NCBI GenBank assembly: GCA_950022655.1
Contig: OX465584.1
Span: 59,073,841-59,137,840 of the forward strand
Direction of reading: 5' to 3'
DNA length: 64,000 nucleotides
From: Alentia gelatinosa
Lineage: Eukaryota; Annelida; Polychaeta; Phyllodocida; Polynoidae
This document shows, in pieces, positions 51,531 through 63,241 of the stretch; within the stretch, counting starts at the first letter, position 1; each line of letters opens with the position of its first letter. The translations under genes were made by a program, and so were the position numbers. The notes under the pieces were generated by a model. The model ran no database searches and was not told where the DNA came from. It saw only the letters and a program-made list of their open reading frames with translations.

Positions 51531-51983
51531 GCCCGGCGTCCACCTACTACGATTGAATCGTAGACCGCCCGATATGGCACCGATACAAAATGTCAAAATC
51601 GGTGCCATATCGGGAAGATGCAAAATCGTAGACATATGTCTAGACATGCCAATCCACCACGCATTGTATGGGGTCTTTATCAGTGACTAATCGCAGAAAC
51701 GTGGTCAACTGCCCCGATATTAGGTGACCTTCCGACGCGATTTTGATTTTTTATCGGGAGGTGTATCGTAGACCATATCGGAGCCATAATATCGGGGCAG
51801 TTGACCACGTTTCTGCGATTAGACACCGATAAAAACCTCATACAATGCGTGGTGGATTGGCATGTCTAGACATATGTCTACGATTTTGCACCTTCCCGAT
51901 ATGGCACCGATTTTGACATTTTGTATCGGTGCCATATCGGGAGGTCTATGATTCAATCGTAGTAGGTGGACGCCGGGCCTAAT
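51531..51983. mobile_element. Two TACTACGAT-family elements head to head: 450-bp palindrome
   Basis: The left arm (51531-51722) and right arm (51787-51983) are near-perfect reverse complements, from the outer AGGCCCGGCGTCCACCTACT to the inner CAACTGCCCCGATATTA. The spacer is about 64 bp. This would form a very long cruciform. Confidence 0.85.
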
Positions 51984-52194
51984 ACAAAGCGTCCATATAA
52001 AACACATATAGAGAGTGTGTGTGGATCCCATATACCCTGAGCATATACAGATATATTGTATTCCCCGAGCTGCAAAAGCCGGAGCGTACGGAAAATTTGT
52101 GCATATGGAAAAATATTGCGTACCTAAATGAACTAATATCGGTATGCGATTTGTCAGGTAAAGGCGGATGATAAATCCACTATTAGACGGTTTC

Positions 52195-52310
52195 AGGTAA
52201 AAGCAGTGGTATGCTCCTCGTAGTTGACTCTCCGCAATATCCTCTCATACGCTCGGATATTACTACGTGCCTTGGAGCATACGACTGCTTGTATCAGAAA
52301 CCAGTCAATA
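52195..52310. repeat. Hairpin element
   Basis: GTTTCAGGTAAAAGCAGT / ACTGCTTGTATCAGAAAC and GTATGCTCC / GGAGCATAC arms around CTCTCATACGCTCGG. 52320-52880 otherwise shows nothing recognised. Confidence 0.5.
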
Positions 52311-52891
52311 TTGTGTATATATTCAAGTTTATTACCCACCTGATACGAAGTCTCCATACTAAGCCTATGGAGATTACAGATCGCTACTGAGGAGGATACG
52401 GAGCTCCGTACCCTCCTAGGAGGATACGGATTTTTGAGATGAAAGTAGTCCCAAACATAACTTCTTAATTACGGTGAAATGTTTTCTAACGATCATACTT
52501 ATTGCTTAAATCTAAAAATAAGTGAGTAATAAATAAAACATTACCATAATTTCGATAATACATATTGTGTATGTATTAGACACTTACTGGAAACCGTTAA
52601 AATAGCATGATTTCGTCGTTATACATTAACAAAATATTGCTAGTGGCCATATCGACGTTCCCGTTTTTGAACTAGAACATATTTTCCTCTACTTATCTCC
52701 TTCCTGCTTGTTTTTCTGTAATAAATCTAGACTTATAAGGTGAAGGACTTTCCTGTTTGCTAGTTTCATCACATAAGGATTGTGGGATGGGGACCTGGGT
52801 GGTGGGTGTGGGGGAGAGTGTGTTAGGGAATGTGTATATGTGGGGATGCATTTCTTGCATATGGCGGCCTATGTTTTGCTAAGGCCCCCCT

Positions 52892-52905
52892 TGACCTTTG
52901 ACCCC
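52892..52905 (-). promoter_or_regulatory. DR1-type nuclear receptor motif (GGGGTCAAAGGTCA)
   Basis: The minus strand reads GGGTCA-A-AGGTCA, a consensus-like DR1 as bound by HNF4/RXR/PPAR in known animals. It lies in unique-looking sequence 16 kb past the gene. Function is untested. Confidence 0.25.
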
Positions 52906-53146
52906 GGATAGAAACCAGTGTGGAGTCCCCAGCTGTCGTAACTGACCCCAGCTTATGTCAGATACACAGGTCGCTCAGAAACACTCCCTGAGAGCAACTC
53001 GTTGACACTCTCCCAGCACATTCTCTGAGTGAACTGCACTGGGATAGTGAGTGTGGTTGGAGAGTGGTGTGCCTCTTACCCTCTGTGGTTTATTTGATGC
53101 ATATCATAACGCAGCTTCATATCCTCCTTGACATCTGGGCTTGTTT

Positions 53147-54780
53147 ACTTCTGGTAGTCTTTGCGGCATCATTAAAGCATCAGTGTCCTCTCATTCACGT
53201 AGCTTCTGTTTATTTAGCAGAGAGGATGGGAATTTTCTATTGTGTTACCTTACTTTTTGAAGTTTGCGTAAGGTCCGGCGTCCATATACTACGATATGGC
53301 TCTAATATGGTCTATGATGCACCTTCCGATAAAAAAATCAAAATCGCGTCGGAAGGTCACCTAATATGGGGGCAGTTGACCATGTTCCTGAGATTAGACA
53401 CAGATAAAAACCCCATACAATGCGTGTTGGATTGGTTTGTCTAGACATATTTCTACAATTCTGCAGCTTCCCCATATGTCTCCGATATTTGCTCTTTGTA
53501 TCGGTGCCATATCGGTAGGTCTGAATTTCTATGGTAGTAGGTGGACGCCAGGCCTAAGTGTAGTATGTTGGCTCTCATCTATAATGAAATAATAGAGTTC
53601 AGTGTAGATTTTCATGTTACACTCTTTAACAATTAAGGTTGCTGGTTTTCTGCCCACAGAAAATGAGCATAATTGTTATTTTCATGATTATTTCATTACC
53701 TATTAAGCCTGGCGTCCACCTACTACGATAGAAATTTAGACCCACCGATATGGCACCAATACTTCTGGTTGTCTTTGCGGCATCATTAAAGCATCAGTGT
53801 CCTCTCATTCACGTAGCTTCTGTTTATTTAGCAGAGAGGATGGGAATTTTCTATTGTGTTACCTTACTTTTTGAAGTTTGCGTAAGGTCCGGCGTCCATC
53901 TACTACGATATGGCTCTGATATGGTCTATGATGCACCTTCCGATAAGAAAATCAAAATGGCGTCAGAAAGTCACCTAATATGGGGGCAATTGATCACGTT
54001 CCTGAGATTAGACACAGATAAAAAACCAAACACAATGCGTGGTGGATTGGCATGTTTAGAAATATGTCTACAATTCTGCAGCTTCCCGATATGTCTCTGA
54101 TATTTGCTCTTTGTATCAGTGCCATATTGGTAGGTCTAAATTTCTATGGTAGTAGGTGGACGCCAGGCCTAAGTGTAGTATGTTGGCTTTCATCGATAAT
54201 GAAATAATAGAGTTCAGTGTAGATTTTCATGTTACACTCTTTAACAATTAAGGTTGCTGGTTTTCTGCCCACAGAAAATGAGCATAATTGTTATTTTCAT
54301 GATTATTTCAGTACCTATTAAGCCTGGCGTCCACCTACTACGATAGAAATTTAGACCCACTGATATGGCACCAATACTTCTGGTTGTCTTTGCGGCATCA
54401 TTAAAGCATCAGTGTCCTCTCATTCACGTAGCTTCTGTTTATTTAGCAGAGAGGATGGGAATTTTCTATTGTGTTACCTTACATCTGAAGTTTGCGTAAC
54501 GTCCGGCGTCCACCTACTACGATATGGCTCCGATATGGTCTACGATGCACCTCCCGATAAAAAAAATCAAAATTATGTCGAAAGGTCACCCAATATCGGG
54601 GCAGTTGACCACGTTCCTGCGATTAGACACAGATTAAAACCCCATACAATGCGTGTTGGATTGGCATGTCTAGAAATTTTTCTACAATTTTGCACCTTCC
54701 CGATTTGTCTCTGATATTTGGTTTTTGTATCGGTGCCATATCAGTAGGTCAAAATTTCTATCGTAGTAGGTGGACTCTTG
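53147..54780 (+). repeat. Three ~614-bp tandem composite units containing TACTACGAT elements
   Basis: ACTTCTGGT(A/T)GTCTTTGCGG occurs at 53147, 53761 and 54376. Each unit holds a unique-looking 130-bp block, a reverse TACTACGAT element and, in two units, a second left end before the next unit. The long ORFs here are within this repeat and show no domain. Confidence 0.88.
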
Positions 54781-55679
54781 CGGTTCGTGCATGAGTTGCA
54801 TTCTAAAGTCCATCCCAAAAAGGCACTGGTCTCTTGTGATTTAATTTCAAACATGTTTGAAAATTTCCAGCAGCTAGTTGCCGACTATGCAATCCCACCT
54901 GCTATTCGACTGGCGTTTCGCTGCGACTATGCCGGGCACCACTAACTGGGGCAAGAATCTTCTAGTGGGGATGGATCTGTAGGGCATTCACTCTTCCTGG
55001 CCTTGGCACCTTAGATTGCCCTGCCATGTGCATGCGTTATGTACACCCCATTATCATCTGATATACAGTAAAACCCCATTGAATTAGTCGTCTAGATGGG
55101 CAGCGATTCTGTAGAAACTTAGTCATCAGTGTAAACGCTCAAGTGTATTCTGAGCTCGACGACATTTACAATTGAAATTGCCACCACCTGACGATATTGG
55201 CTTGACGATCTAAACATATCTAGTCGTCTTATGTAAACGGCGGGTAATGGGTCAACCTTAGACTTGCTCAAGTCTTTGATTATGGACTTTCGTGATTAAA
55301 CAAAATTATGACAAAGTATGTTGCGGTGTGATTGGCCCAGGAATCAAAGACTTGCCCATTAAGAACGAAACCTCCCTTTAATGCAAAGAAAATCGGTCGC
55401 TTACGCGGGGTCCTATTTAATAACCCACCACTCCTATTGTCTCTGCGTGGTTATGCTATCAATGTTTGTACAGGTTCCTATGTGGTGGAGACAGTGGACG
55501 TTGTTTTACAAATACAGGCGCCTTCCTGGACATCTAGAGGAGTCTACGTTAAGCGTTGTCTGGTGTCTGATTGTTGACACACCAGGCTGTCCGTCACTCA
55601 TACAAACTATCAACAAACAATTTATATATTCCGGATTGTTGTCCACATAAAGTCCCCTCATATCTAATAAATAAATAAT

Positions 55680-56045
55680 AATCAATGATTTTGTGGACAG
55701 GCGGTTGTAAACCATGAGAGGTAGACGCGTAGTAATACACGAACGCTAGTGGTTTACAGAGCCGCCTGGCCACAAAACCATCGTTTGTTGCATTTATTAT
55801 CCATCTTTTTGAATAAATTAAACCCAGTAATTGCCATATTAAAGGGTATGACATTATGGACTATTTCTTTGCTCTATATCACAAAGGGACTATTTTTCCT
55901 GTATACCGTGGTTTTGAGGCCGTATACCACAGCTTTGAATCCGTATACCACAGTTCTGGTATCAGACAGGTTTTATACAATGGGTAGTGGTTTACTGAGT
56001 CCCCATACATTTTCAATGGGGTCTTTGCATACGATGGATAATATT
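55680..56045 (+). mobile_element. ATGGATAATA-ended repeat with hairpin
   Basis: ATGATTTTGTGGACAGGCGG / CCGCCTGGCCACAAAACCAT hairpin, CATTTATTATCCATCTTTTT, then the CCGTATACCACAG blocks shared with 2030-2205. It directly abuts a partial TACTACGAT element. Confidence 0.6.
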
Positions 56046-56190
56046 GTATGGGTTTTTATCGGTGTCTAATCGCAGAAACGTGGTCAACTGCCCCGATATT
56101 AGGTAACCTTCCGACGCGATTTTGATTATTTATCAGGAGGTGCATCGTTGACCAAATCGGAGCCATATCGTAGTAGGTGGACGCCGGACC
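56044..56190. mobile_element. TACTACGAT-family MITE, right half only
   Basis: Starts inside at TTGTATGGGTTTTTATCGGT and ends TAGTAGGTGGACGCCGGACC. The left half is missing. Confidence 0.75.
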
Positions 56191-56219
56191 TTAGGGTTAG
56201 GGTTAGGGATAGGGTGGGG
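56191..56219 (+). repeat. Short telomere-like (TTAGGG) run
   Basis: Three perfect TTAGGG units, then degenerate GATAGGGTGGGG, begin exactly at the end of the TACTACGAT half-element. Confidence 0.7.
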
Positions 56220-56320
56220 GACAGGGTCAGGCTAAAGGGTTAAGGGTGGGGTGTTCAGTTCGTTTTCTTCCCCAGAGAAGACCAAATTTGAGGACAGGAT
56301 AACATACCTACTATTAGATA

Positions 56321-56390
<70 letters not shown>
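56321..56390. repeat. (AT)n microsatellite
   Basis: About 70 bp of uninterrupted alternating AT. Confidence 0.95.
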
Positions 56391-56393
<3 letters not shown>

Positions 56394-56993
56394 CAGTTGA
56401 GATACATTAGTAGGGAAGACACACTCCGACACACACCGACAAAGCCCTCCCAATAGCTCTAGGATTGGAAAATTTCTTATCGTAGCCAAATCGTAGAACT
56501 TTTCGTAGTGTGTCGAGACAGTGAGAGCCCGGCTTAAAGCTGACTTTCCAACGCGATATTGTTTTTTGTGTGTGTCTGCAGATAAATCATAAACCTATCG
56601 TAGTGCATCGGGCCTTACTGTATAAAAACCCCATAATTCTATCACATGTATAACCACTTACATGGAAGTACCCTCTGGTTGTATCGGTATGAATCCTTGT
56701 TTTTCAATGAATACCTCGTATATATACAATGTCATGCCACCTCATGCTATGGCACTTAAGACATTTGGCTCCCGAGGCCCAAGTTGTTCTTTATCAGATA
56801 AGAATACCGCGAGGGAGGCATACCTCGGGGGTGTGGGTGTTGGGGACAGATTTAGACAGGTGGTCGTAGCTCAGTATGGAGATGCCAGGGGTCCAGGCCT
56901 AATCTACATCATATGGGTCATTAATGATGATAAACCGTAGATAGGCTCATGAATAAATGTAGCACCCCCCTCTGACTATGTATCTACTTATAT

Positions 56994-57296
56994 CATCGTA
57001 AAACTGGATGAGGTTTAATCTTGGCCACCGTATTCCACGACTGAAGTTTGGCATAGTGACTTCATGAGGCGAAGCCGAGTGAAGTCCGGAGCCAAAACTC
57101 CAGGAGTGGCATGCGGTGGCCAAGATTAAAAAGTCAGGTTTTGATTTTATCATACCCTATCCCCTCGATTTTAGAATATTACGTGATAACAATGCTGTAT
57201 GCCACTAGTGGCATATAAACCTATGTATGCCAGTCAGCGTGGCATACGGAAACCCAATGTTGAGCCTATGGGATTTTATATTAGGGGTAGGATAAA
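56994..57296 (-). mobile_element. Bipartite hairpin MITE, CTACCCC type
   Basis: Reverse copy: ATCGTAAAACTGGATGAGGT, loop TGAGGCGAAGCCGAGTGAAG, then module ending ATTAGGGGTAGGATAAA. Confidence 0.8.
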
Positions 57297-57411
57297 TCTC
57301 TATATAAGGATACATATGGAATAATAGTCAGAATATTAATATATTTTGCCTCTGCATCTGTGTATGTGTGTGTCTCTGTCTGTCTCTGTTTCTCTGTATG
57401 TATTTATGTAT

Positions 57412-57416
57412 GTATG

Positions 57417-57495
<79 letters not shown>
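57412..57495. repeat. (TA)n microsatellite
   Basis: About 75-80 bp of TA after a GTATGTAT run. ORFs of alternating Tyr-Ile across it are artefacts. Confidence 0.95.
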
Positions 57496-57498
<3 letters not shown>

Positions 57499-57514
57499 CA
57501 CAATATTACCACGA

Positions 57515-57660
57515 TTTTGTTCTGAGTGGCCGTATTCTCCGTGTAGTTGATGCGAAGTAAAACTCCGAGTGATAGCGAGGATTATTACGAAGTGTCAACT
57601 ACAAGGAGAATACGGCCACACAGATCAAAATCATGGTAATGTTGTATTTATTACTCACCT
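57515..57660. repeat. Hairpin element
   Basis: GTGGCCGTATTCTCCGTGTA / ACAAGGAGAATACGGCCAC arms with a loop around CGAGTGATAGCGAGG. CTACTCAGTAGCGATCTGTA at 57805 and TCGCTACTGAGGAGGATACG at 52382 also share flanking blocks with 52320-52440. Confidence 0.55.
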
Positions 57661-58734
57661 TTCGAATAAGTATCAGGAAAAAAATCTAGTATATTATTAG
57701 AAATTCGACGCTAGCGCCATGCTTTGTTTATATGAATTAGTTCCTTTAGCGCCCGTCAGGTGGCCGAAAAAGCCGTATTCTCCTAGGAGATTCCGGAGGT
57801 CCGTATTCTACTCAGTAGCGATCTGTAAGCTCCATAAGCTTAGCATGGAGACTCCGTATTAGGTGGGTAATAAAAATGTATATAAATATGCATATTTATA
57901 CATGTATGTATAGAATGATATTAATAATTTTAATATTAGAAGCGATAATAAGCCGTCATGTCTCTATCTTACTCTCTATCCATCTATCTATCCATCTATC
58001 ATTATCTATCTCTATCTATCCATTGTCCGTAGGCGCAGCGCACTTAGAGGTTACACTAAACGATTTCTTTACTTTTTACGGCTGAAAGTCGTCAGGTGGT
58101 ATTAAATTCAAATTCAAGAATTGCCGCCTTTAATTGTCTAGTGTAAAAGCCTATACGTTTAGGGAACAATATTCCAAATGTGTATTTAGTTTACATAATA
58201 AGCCACTGCGTTGTTTAGTCATGTCTCAGTAACATCTAAACTACATTATGTGGTGTTTATTGACTTCTTTTTTTTTCAGAACTTTTATTTCGTTGTCAAC
58301 AAGTCAAGTGTATACATAGTATCATTGTACTTCTTGGAAGATCTTTATACATCGTTCAGCTTACATAATCTCATTGAAGTTATTTTAGTCTTCCTGAAAA
58401 TAGGTAGTTTAGGTGACAGCGAAATCGGGGTGGTTATCAAGTCTTATAAGGCTTGATTTTCATAACCTGCCCCACTCCAAAATAGAGTAACAATTGAGAG
58501 GGGAGGCATACATACATCCATCATTAGATCCTCCCTGATTTCTCAGGATTTAGTCTTGCTTTGCACATTACTACAGCTCTAAAGTTGGTTTCAATTCAGT
58601 ACACATTTCACAAAATTTATACAGAGTACACATTTGGGCCAACACTCTTGTAAAGGCAGATTAAGTTTAGTTGACAGTATACCCGTTTAGAAGATTGTAT
58701 GTAGAAGAGGTAGGTATAACAAACTCTATTTGGT

Positions 58735-59025
58735 AGGAATATTACTCATCATGTTCATCTTAGTGAGTTGTTTGAAAGATTTATATGTCTCTTTGTTCCT
58801 GTTTGACGGGATCAGACTATTCCATTTTGTTGCCCCGTAGTGTCCAATAGATCGTGCATATGCTTCACAGTTTGGAGTTACTGTCTTTAGAATCGGAGCA
58901 GTTTGCGCTCTTGTGAAGGCTGTTTGTTGTTGGCAGTATACGTCTTGTCGTGACCTTAAATACATTAGATTTAAAACATGACAATGCATTTGTTCTGACA
59001 AGTAAGGACTTGTTTTTTTTTTCAA
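58735..59025 (-). pseudogene. LINE reverse-transcriptase C-terminal fragment
   Basis: The minus strand encodes ARSIGHYGATKWNSLIPSNR and then ETYKSFKQLTKMNM, the same C-terminal pattern (Y.G...WN.L, F...L). No upstream RT core is present. Confidence 0.55.
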
Positions 59026-59779
59026 AGCTGAGATTGATATTTATAACTTATTGATCAATATTCACCTCATGTGGGATATTGTTCTATCCTTCTTAGCACA
59101 TCCGTACAATCATTCCAAATTTATAGATGAATTTATAGATACAGTATCTCCTATCATGCAATGTCCTTTATACATTTATGATTATTCTATTTTATCTTGT
59201 TGATTGTATTTTTCTCCGAAAATACTGTCAAGCTTTGATTCTTTTCAGTGTGATTTCGGAACATTTATGTACGTTTGTCGGCGACAAACGGAGGGTAATT
59301 TGTCTCAGCCGAGCCATCCTAACGGAGTCGGTAGATGTAGGACAGCTAGGCAAGGCTACCCAGCGATTAGTGAACACTTGGTTTCTTTGGTTTTTGCCCT
59401 CCCCCAGCGATTAGTGGACCATACACCATTGTTATCAGTGTGCGGGTCGAGCGAGGGGTTACGTAATTTGCCTGCGACAAGGTGATCGACTCCTATACGA
59501 TTTAGGAACTAATCGTTCAACCCTAAATCGGTAGATGGGCATACGGCTTTACCCTGCGGGTTGCCCATAGACCACCGTAGAAGTACAGCCAGACTAGTGT
59601 ATTCTAATAAGGTATGTGTCTTTCATTATATGTTTAAATGTGCAATGAACCTATCTCGCTGCCTCCACAAAGTATATGTCTATGGGATAATCGGAAACCA
59701 TAAATTGCAAGTTGATGTTCATTCAGACAAGCAGGGAAACAAAGAATCGCGACCGCGTCTTAAAACCGGAACCTGGTCA

Positions 59780-60250
59780 TCTCCACGCATGCGCGTTGGC
59801 AGTGCTCAATGTTTATTATTTCCTCTTTTTACTTTATACAAATACCGAGCAGGGATCGATTGCATATACACACATCTCTTCGATTACCTCACGTATGTCT
59901 AGACACTTTACGGATATAAATCCACGAGTGAGATAAGAATTTACCAAAAAGAAAAAGAAAAATAACTCTCAGTGGGAAGAAGAAATATCTATTGAAGCAG
60001 ACGACTAGAAAATGGTGACTTTAGAAAAAATGGCGCCACGCGTCTACGCTGGTTTCCCTTTGGCACTGTGGATAGATCCTAACAGGTTGGTGACAAGCGG
60101 CACTCGCTAGGGGGCAGGGTCGCGTGTCAGACGCATGCGCGAAAGCATGTGTAGAGAGAAATAGTGTAAACAGATCACTCTCCTCCCAGATCCTTCGCTG
60201 CACTAGCGCTTACTCATCTCTGCCTCATCCTAAAGCTGGTTGCCTGGGTA
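59780..60250. promoter_or_regulatory. Possible promoter-like GC-richer segment
   Basis: It is GC-richer than its surroundings. It holds two NRF1-like palindromes (CACGCATGCGCG near 59786 and ACGCATGCGCG near 60130) and a YY1-like AAAATGGCGCC at 60028. No downstream exon can be supported, so this is only a candidate. Confidence 0.25.
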
Positions 60251-60412
60251 TGTATACACTAAAGACAAGGGAGACCAGTGAACCTTTCATATTCAAAACA
60301 ACGCAACTGTCAAAAGTTATATAAGTCAAGACAACTCACATATCATGAGTATGGAAATAAGGGTATTGTTAAAGGAGCTTCACAGACCATTCAGCTCTTT
60401 CTTTTTCATACT

Positions 60413-60747
60413 TAACCATTTCTGGCAGGGCAATGCCATATGACATTCCTCTGGCCAGGACAGGACAATGCCATATGGCATTCCCGTATGGAATGGATAA
60501 ACCATTCTGTATTTGTTCCTTTGTAACTTTGTAATTATATGGCATATTAGGCTAAGTGTTGCCAGTAAGCCTCAGAAATATCGGAAAGATCTCATAAAAA
60601 ATTACAAATTTACTGGAATTTTTAAATTTGTAATTTCTTTTAATAATATTGACTACAAAAGCCAGCCATACAAAGGCCACAATTGGTTCTGGTGCCTGCT
60701 ATAGTATGGATACATGGTGAATGATGTGTGGCTCTTGAAGGGTTAAT
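60413..60747 (+). mobile_element. TTAACCCTT-family element with 2-unit satellite
   Basis: The same element as 13573-14106 but with two ATGCCATATG(A/G)CAT units. Shares TGGAATGGAT, CACAATTGGTTCTGGTGCCT and the end GGCTCTTGAAGGGTTAA. 60750-61670 after it shows nothing I recognise. Confidence 0.8.
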
Positions 60748-61672
60748 AAACCATTTCAAAATGGAAATCCACAGTTGATTAGTCTTCCCTTTTAAAGGAG
60801 CACATGGGCATTGTTGACAAAACAAAACCCTGCAACACATGAGGTGTTTTCCACCGTAAGAATATTCCCATAATAATAAGAGAAATGAGAGTATTTCATT
60901 TACCATATAAATTTGCTCATCTCTATTTACAAGTAGAACACAAAATACCCCCAAAAACCCTCAGAATTTAGGATATTTTAAAAACTAGCGTAAGGGCATG
61001 ATTTGGGCAAGTTGGGGGCAGAGATATAAGCAGTCGCAGGAAGTGGAGCGCAGGATCTCTGCTTGGAGAGTGTGAACAGATAAACCCCATCCCAGGGCCT
61101 AGGGATCGCATCCTTGTTGGCTAGCCAGACAAATACCATATGTGGTGGTCAGGTTGGTTTTCACTCCACCGTTTAGAAATCAAACAAATAACAATGATTT
61201 CATGGAGCAAAACCAGGACGTTTATTAAACTTCCTGAATGACTGAATAAATGTACGTCTTTATTATTGGTGTCAGTTCAATTCGAATCCACCCATGTTTC
61301 ACTTTATCTAGGGGCAACTTGTTAATACTTGTTAAGGGATATGAGTATCAAGTTCTGGATCCGCAAACAAGTGGTTAAACTTCAGAGGGATGTTGTGGTA
61401 CTTAAGCATGCGGAACATAGACGTGTTTATCTTACCTAATATCAACACTGCAAATAAAAATGAGGACCTTCGAAAGACAAAGACACAGACCTACTTGCCA
61501 TGTGAAGAAGGCAGTCGGTCAGAATAAAGAAGTATTGTCGATAGGAACGGACATGCTGGGTTTGTAGAAAGATACGAAACTTTGTATGTTTTCGGAATAA
61601 ATAAACGCCACTGGAGACAAGTAAATACAAAAAATGGTCAATTGTTGTTGAGAATACTGTATAAGACTATTA

Positions 61673-61950
61673 GGCCTGGCGTCCACCTACTATGATATAG
61701 CTCCGATATGGTCTCCGATGCACCTCCCGATAAGAAATCAAAATCGCCTTGGAAGGTCACCTAATATTGGGGCAGTTGGCCACGTTTCTGCGATTAGACA
61801 TTGATAAAAAACCCATACAATGCATGTTGGATTGGCATGTCTAGACATATATCTGCACCTTCCCGATATGTCTCCGATATTGGTTTTTGTATTGGAGCCA
61901 TATCGGTAGTTCTAAATTTCTATTGTAGTAGGTGGACGACGGGCCTTATC
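61673..61950. mobile_element. TACTACGAT-family MITE
   Basis: Ends TAGGCCTGGCGTCCACCTAC and TAGTAGGTGGACGACGGGCC; interior in reverse orientation. Confidence 0.85.
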
Positions 61951-62075
61951 ATAAGCGGCTTATCCATTCGCGAATCATTTGGCACCCATCTGCCGTAAAA
62001 AAACACCGATCAATTTGTTCCCGTCTCTCGATGCCCGATCAGTGAATGGAAAATGCATTGTGTTTGATTGATTTA

Positions 62076-62262
62076 GCCCTGGCGTCCACCTACTACGATA
62101 GAAATTTAGACCTACCCATATGGCTCCGATACAAAAAGTCAATATCGGAGACCTATCGGGAAGGTGCAAAATCGTAGACGTGTGTCTAGACATGCCAATC
62201 CACCACGCACTGTATGGGGTTTTATCGATGTCTAATCGCAGAAACGTGGTCAACTGCCCCAA
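62076..62262. mobile_element. TACTACGAT-family MITE, right-truncated
   Basis: Left end CCTGGCGTCCACCTACTACG through GTGGTCAACTGCCCC, where it stops. The next copy starts 15 bp later. Confidence 0.8.
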
Positions 62263-62276
62263 TGGATAATAGTCTA

Positions 62277-62750
62277 AGGCCCGGCGTACACCTATTACGA
62301 TATGGCTCCGATATGGTCTACGATGCACCTCCCGTTAAAAAATCTAAATCCCGTCGGAAGGTCCCCTAATATCGGGGCAGTTGACCACGTTTCTGCAATC
62401 AGACACAAAAAAAACCCTATAGGCCCGTTTCCATTGACCGAAAAACATTGTGTAGAATTTGTGTGTTCCCCAATAGCCTATTTCCATTTTGCCATCACCG
62501 ACATACAGTCAGGAACCACCGACGGACCTTAGCACTGCTGAAGCCAAATTGAAATAAGCTATTAGAAGAACACAGAAACTACATAGTGTTTGTCGGCCAA
62601 TGAAAAGGAGGCCTTTACGATGCGTGGTGGATTGGCATGTCTACGATTGTGCACCTTCCCGATATGTCTCCGATATTTTATTTTTGTACCGGTGCCACAT
62701 CGGTAGTTCTAAATTTCTATCCTAGTATATAGGTGGACGCCAGGCCTTAG
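62277..62750. mobile_element. TACTACGAT-family MITE with an internal insertion
   Basis: Left end AAGGCCCGGCGTACACCTAT, right end TAGGTGGACGCCAGGCCTTA. The interior is broken at about 62420-62613 by AGGCCCGTTTCCATTGACCG..GTCGGCCAATGAAAAGGAGGCC, which itself has inverted ends. Confidence 0.78.
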
Positions 62751-63241
62751 ACTCCCAACAGACTCTGGATTAAATCTGTTATCGCGTACTACGCCATGGA
62801 ATCGATTATACATACATGGATTCATTTTCATGCTGGAATCGAAGCTGCATTGGTCTTGGCTCGGTATGTCAAGCCGGTATTTGATTACTGAGTTAATGGT
62901 AAATAAACATGGCAACCGTTCATTTGTTGTCTCGCCTGTGTGTTCTATCAAGGGTCTACATACTCAGACAGAACTCGTAAATTATTCAATTACAAGCCTG
63001 ACGATGCGCATCCAGGGTTTGATAGAACCAAGAACACACACTTCTAATGGATTCAGTATGACAGGACCAGAGATATGTCAGCCCCCGTGTAAAACAATCA
63101 TGCTGCAAGATAAATGTTTCATACCCCTGAATTTTTTTTTTTTTTCTCCATTTCTGGTCTTTGCTATATATATATACCCATGCTACATATACTGTACATA
63201 CGCACCATTTCGCCATATACCGTACAAATTCTGAACGGATC

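Noticed and set aside
53064..54714. Similar ORFs of 100-126 codons, apparently a conserved protein family
   Set aside because: The similarity is due to the 614-bp tandem units, and the C-terminal half is TACTACGAT element sequence.
57360..57560. ORF rich in alternating Tyr-Ile
   Set aside because: Pure TA microsatellite translation.
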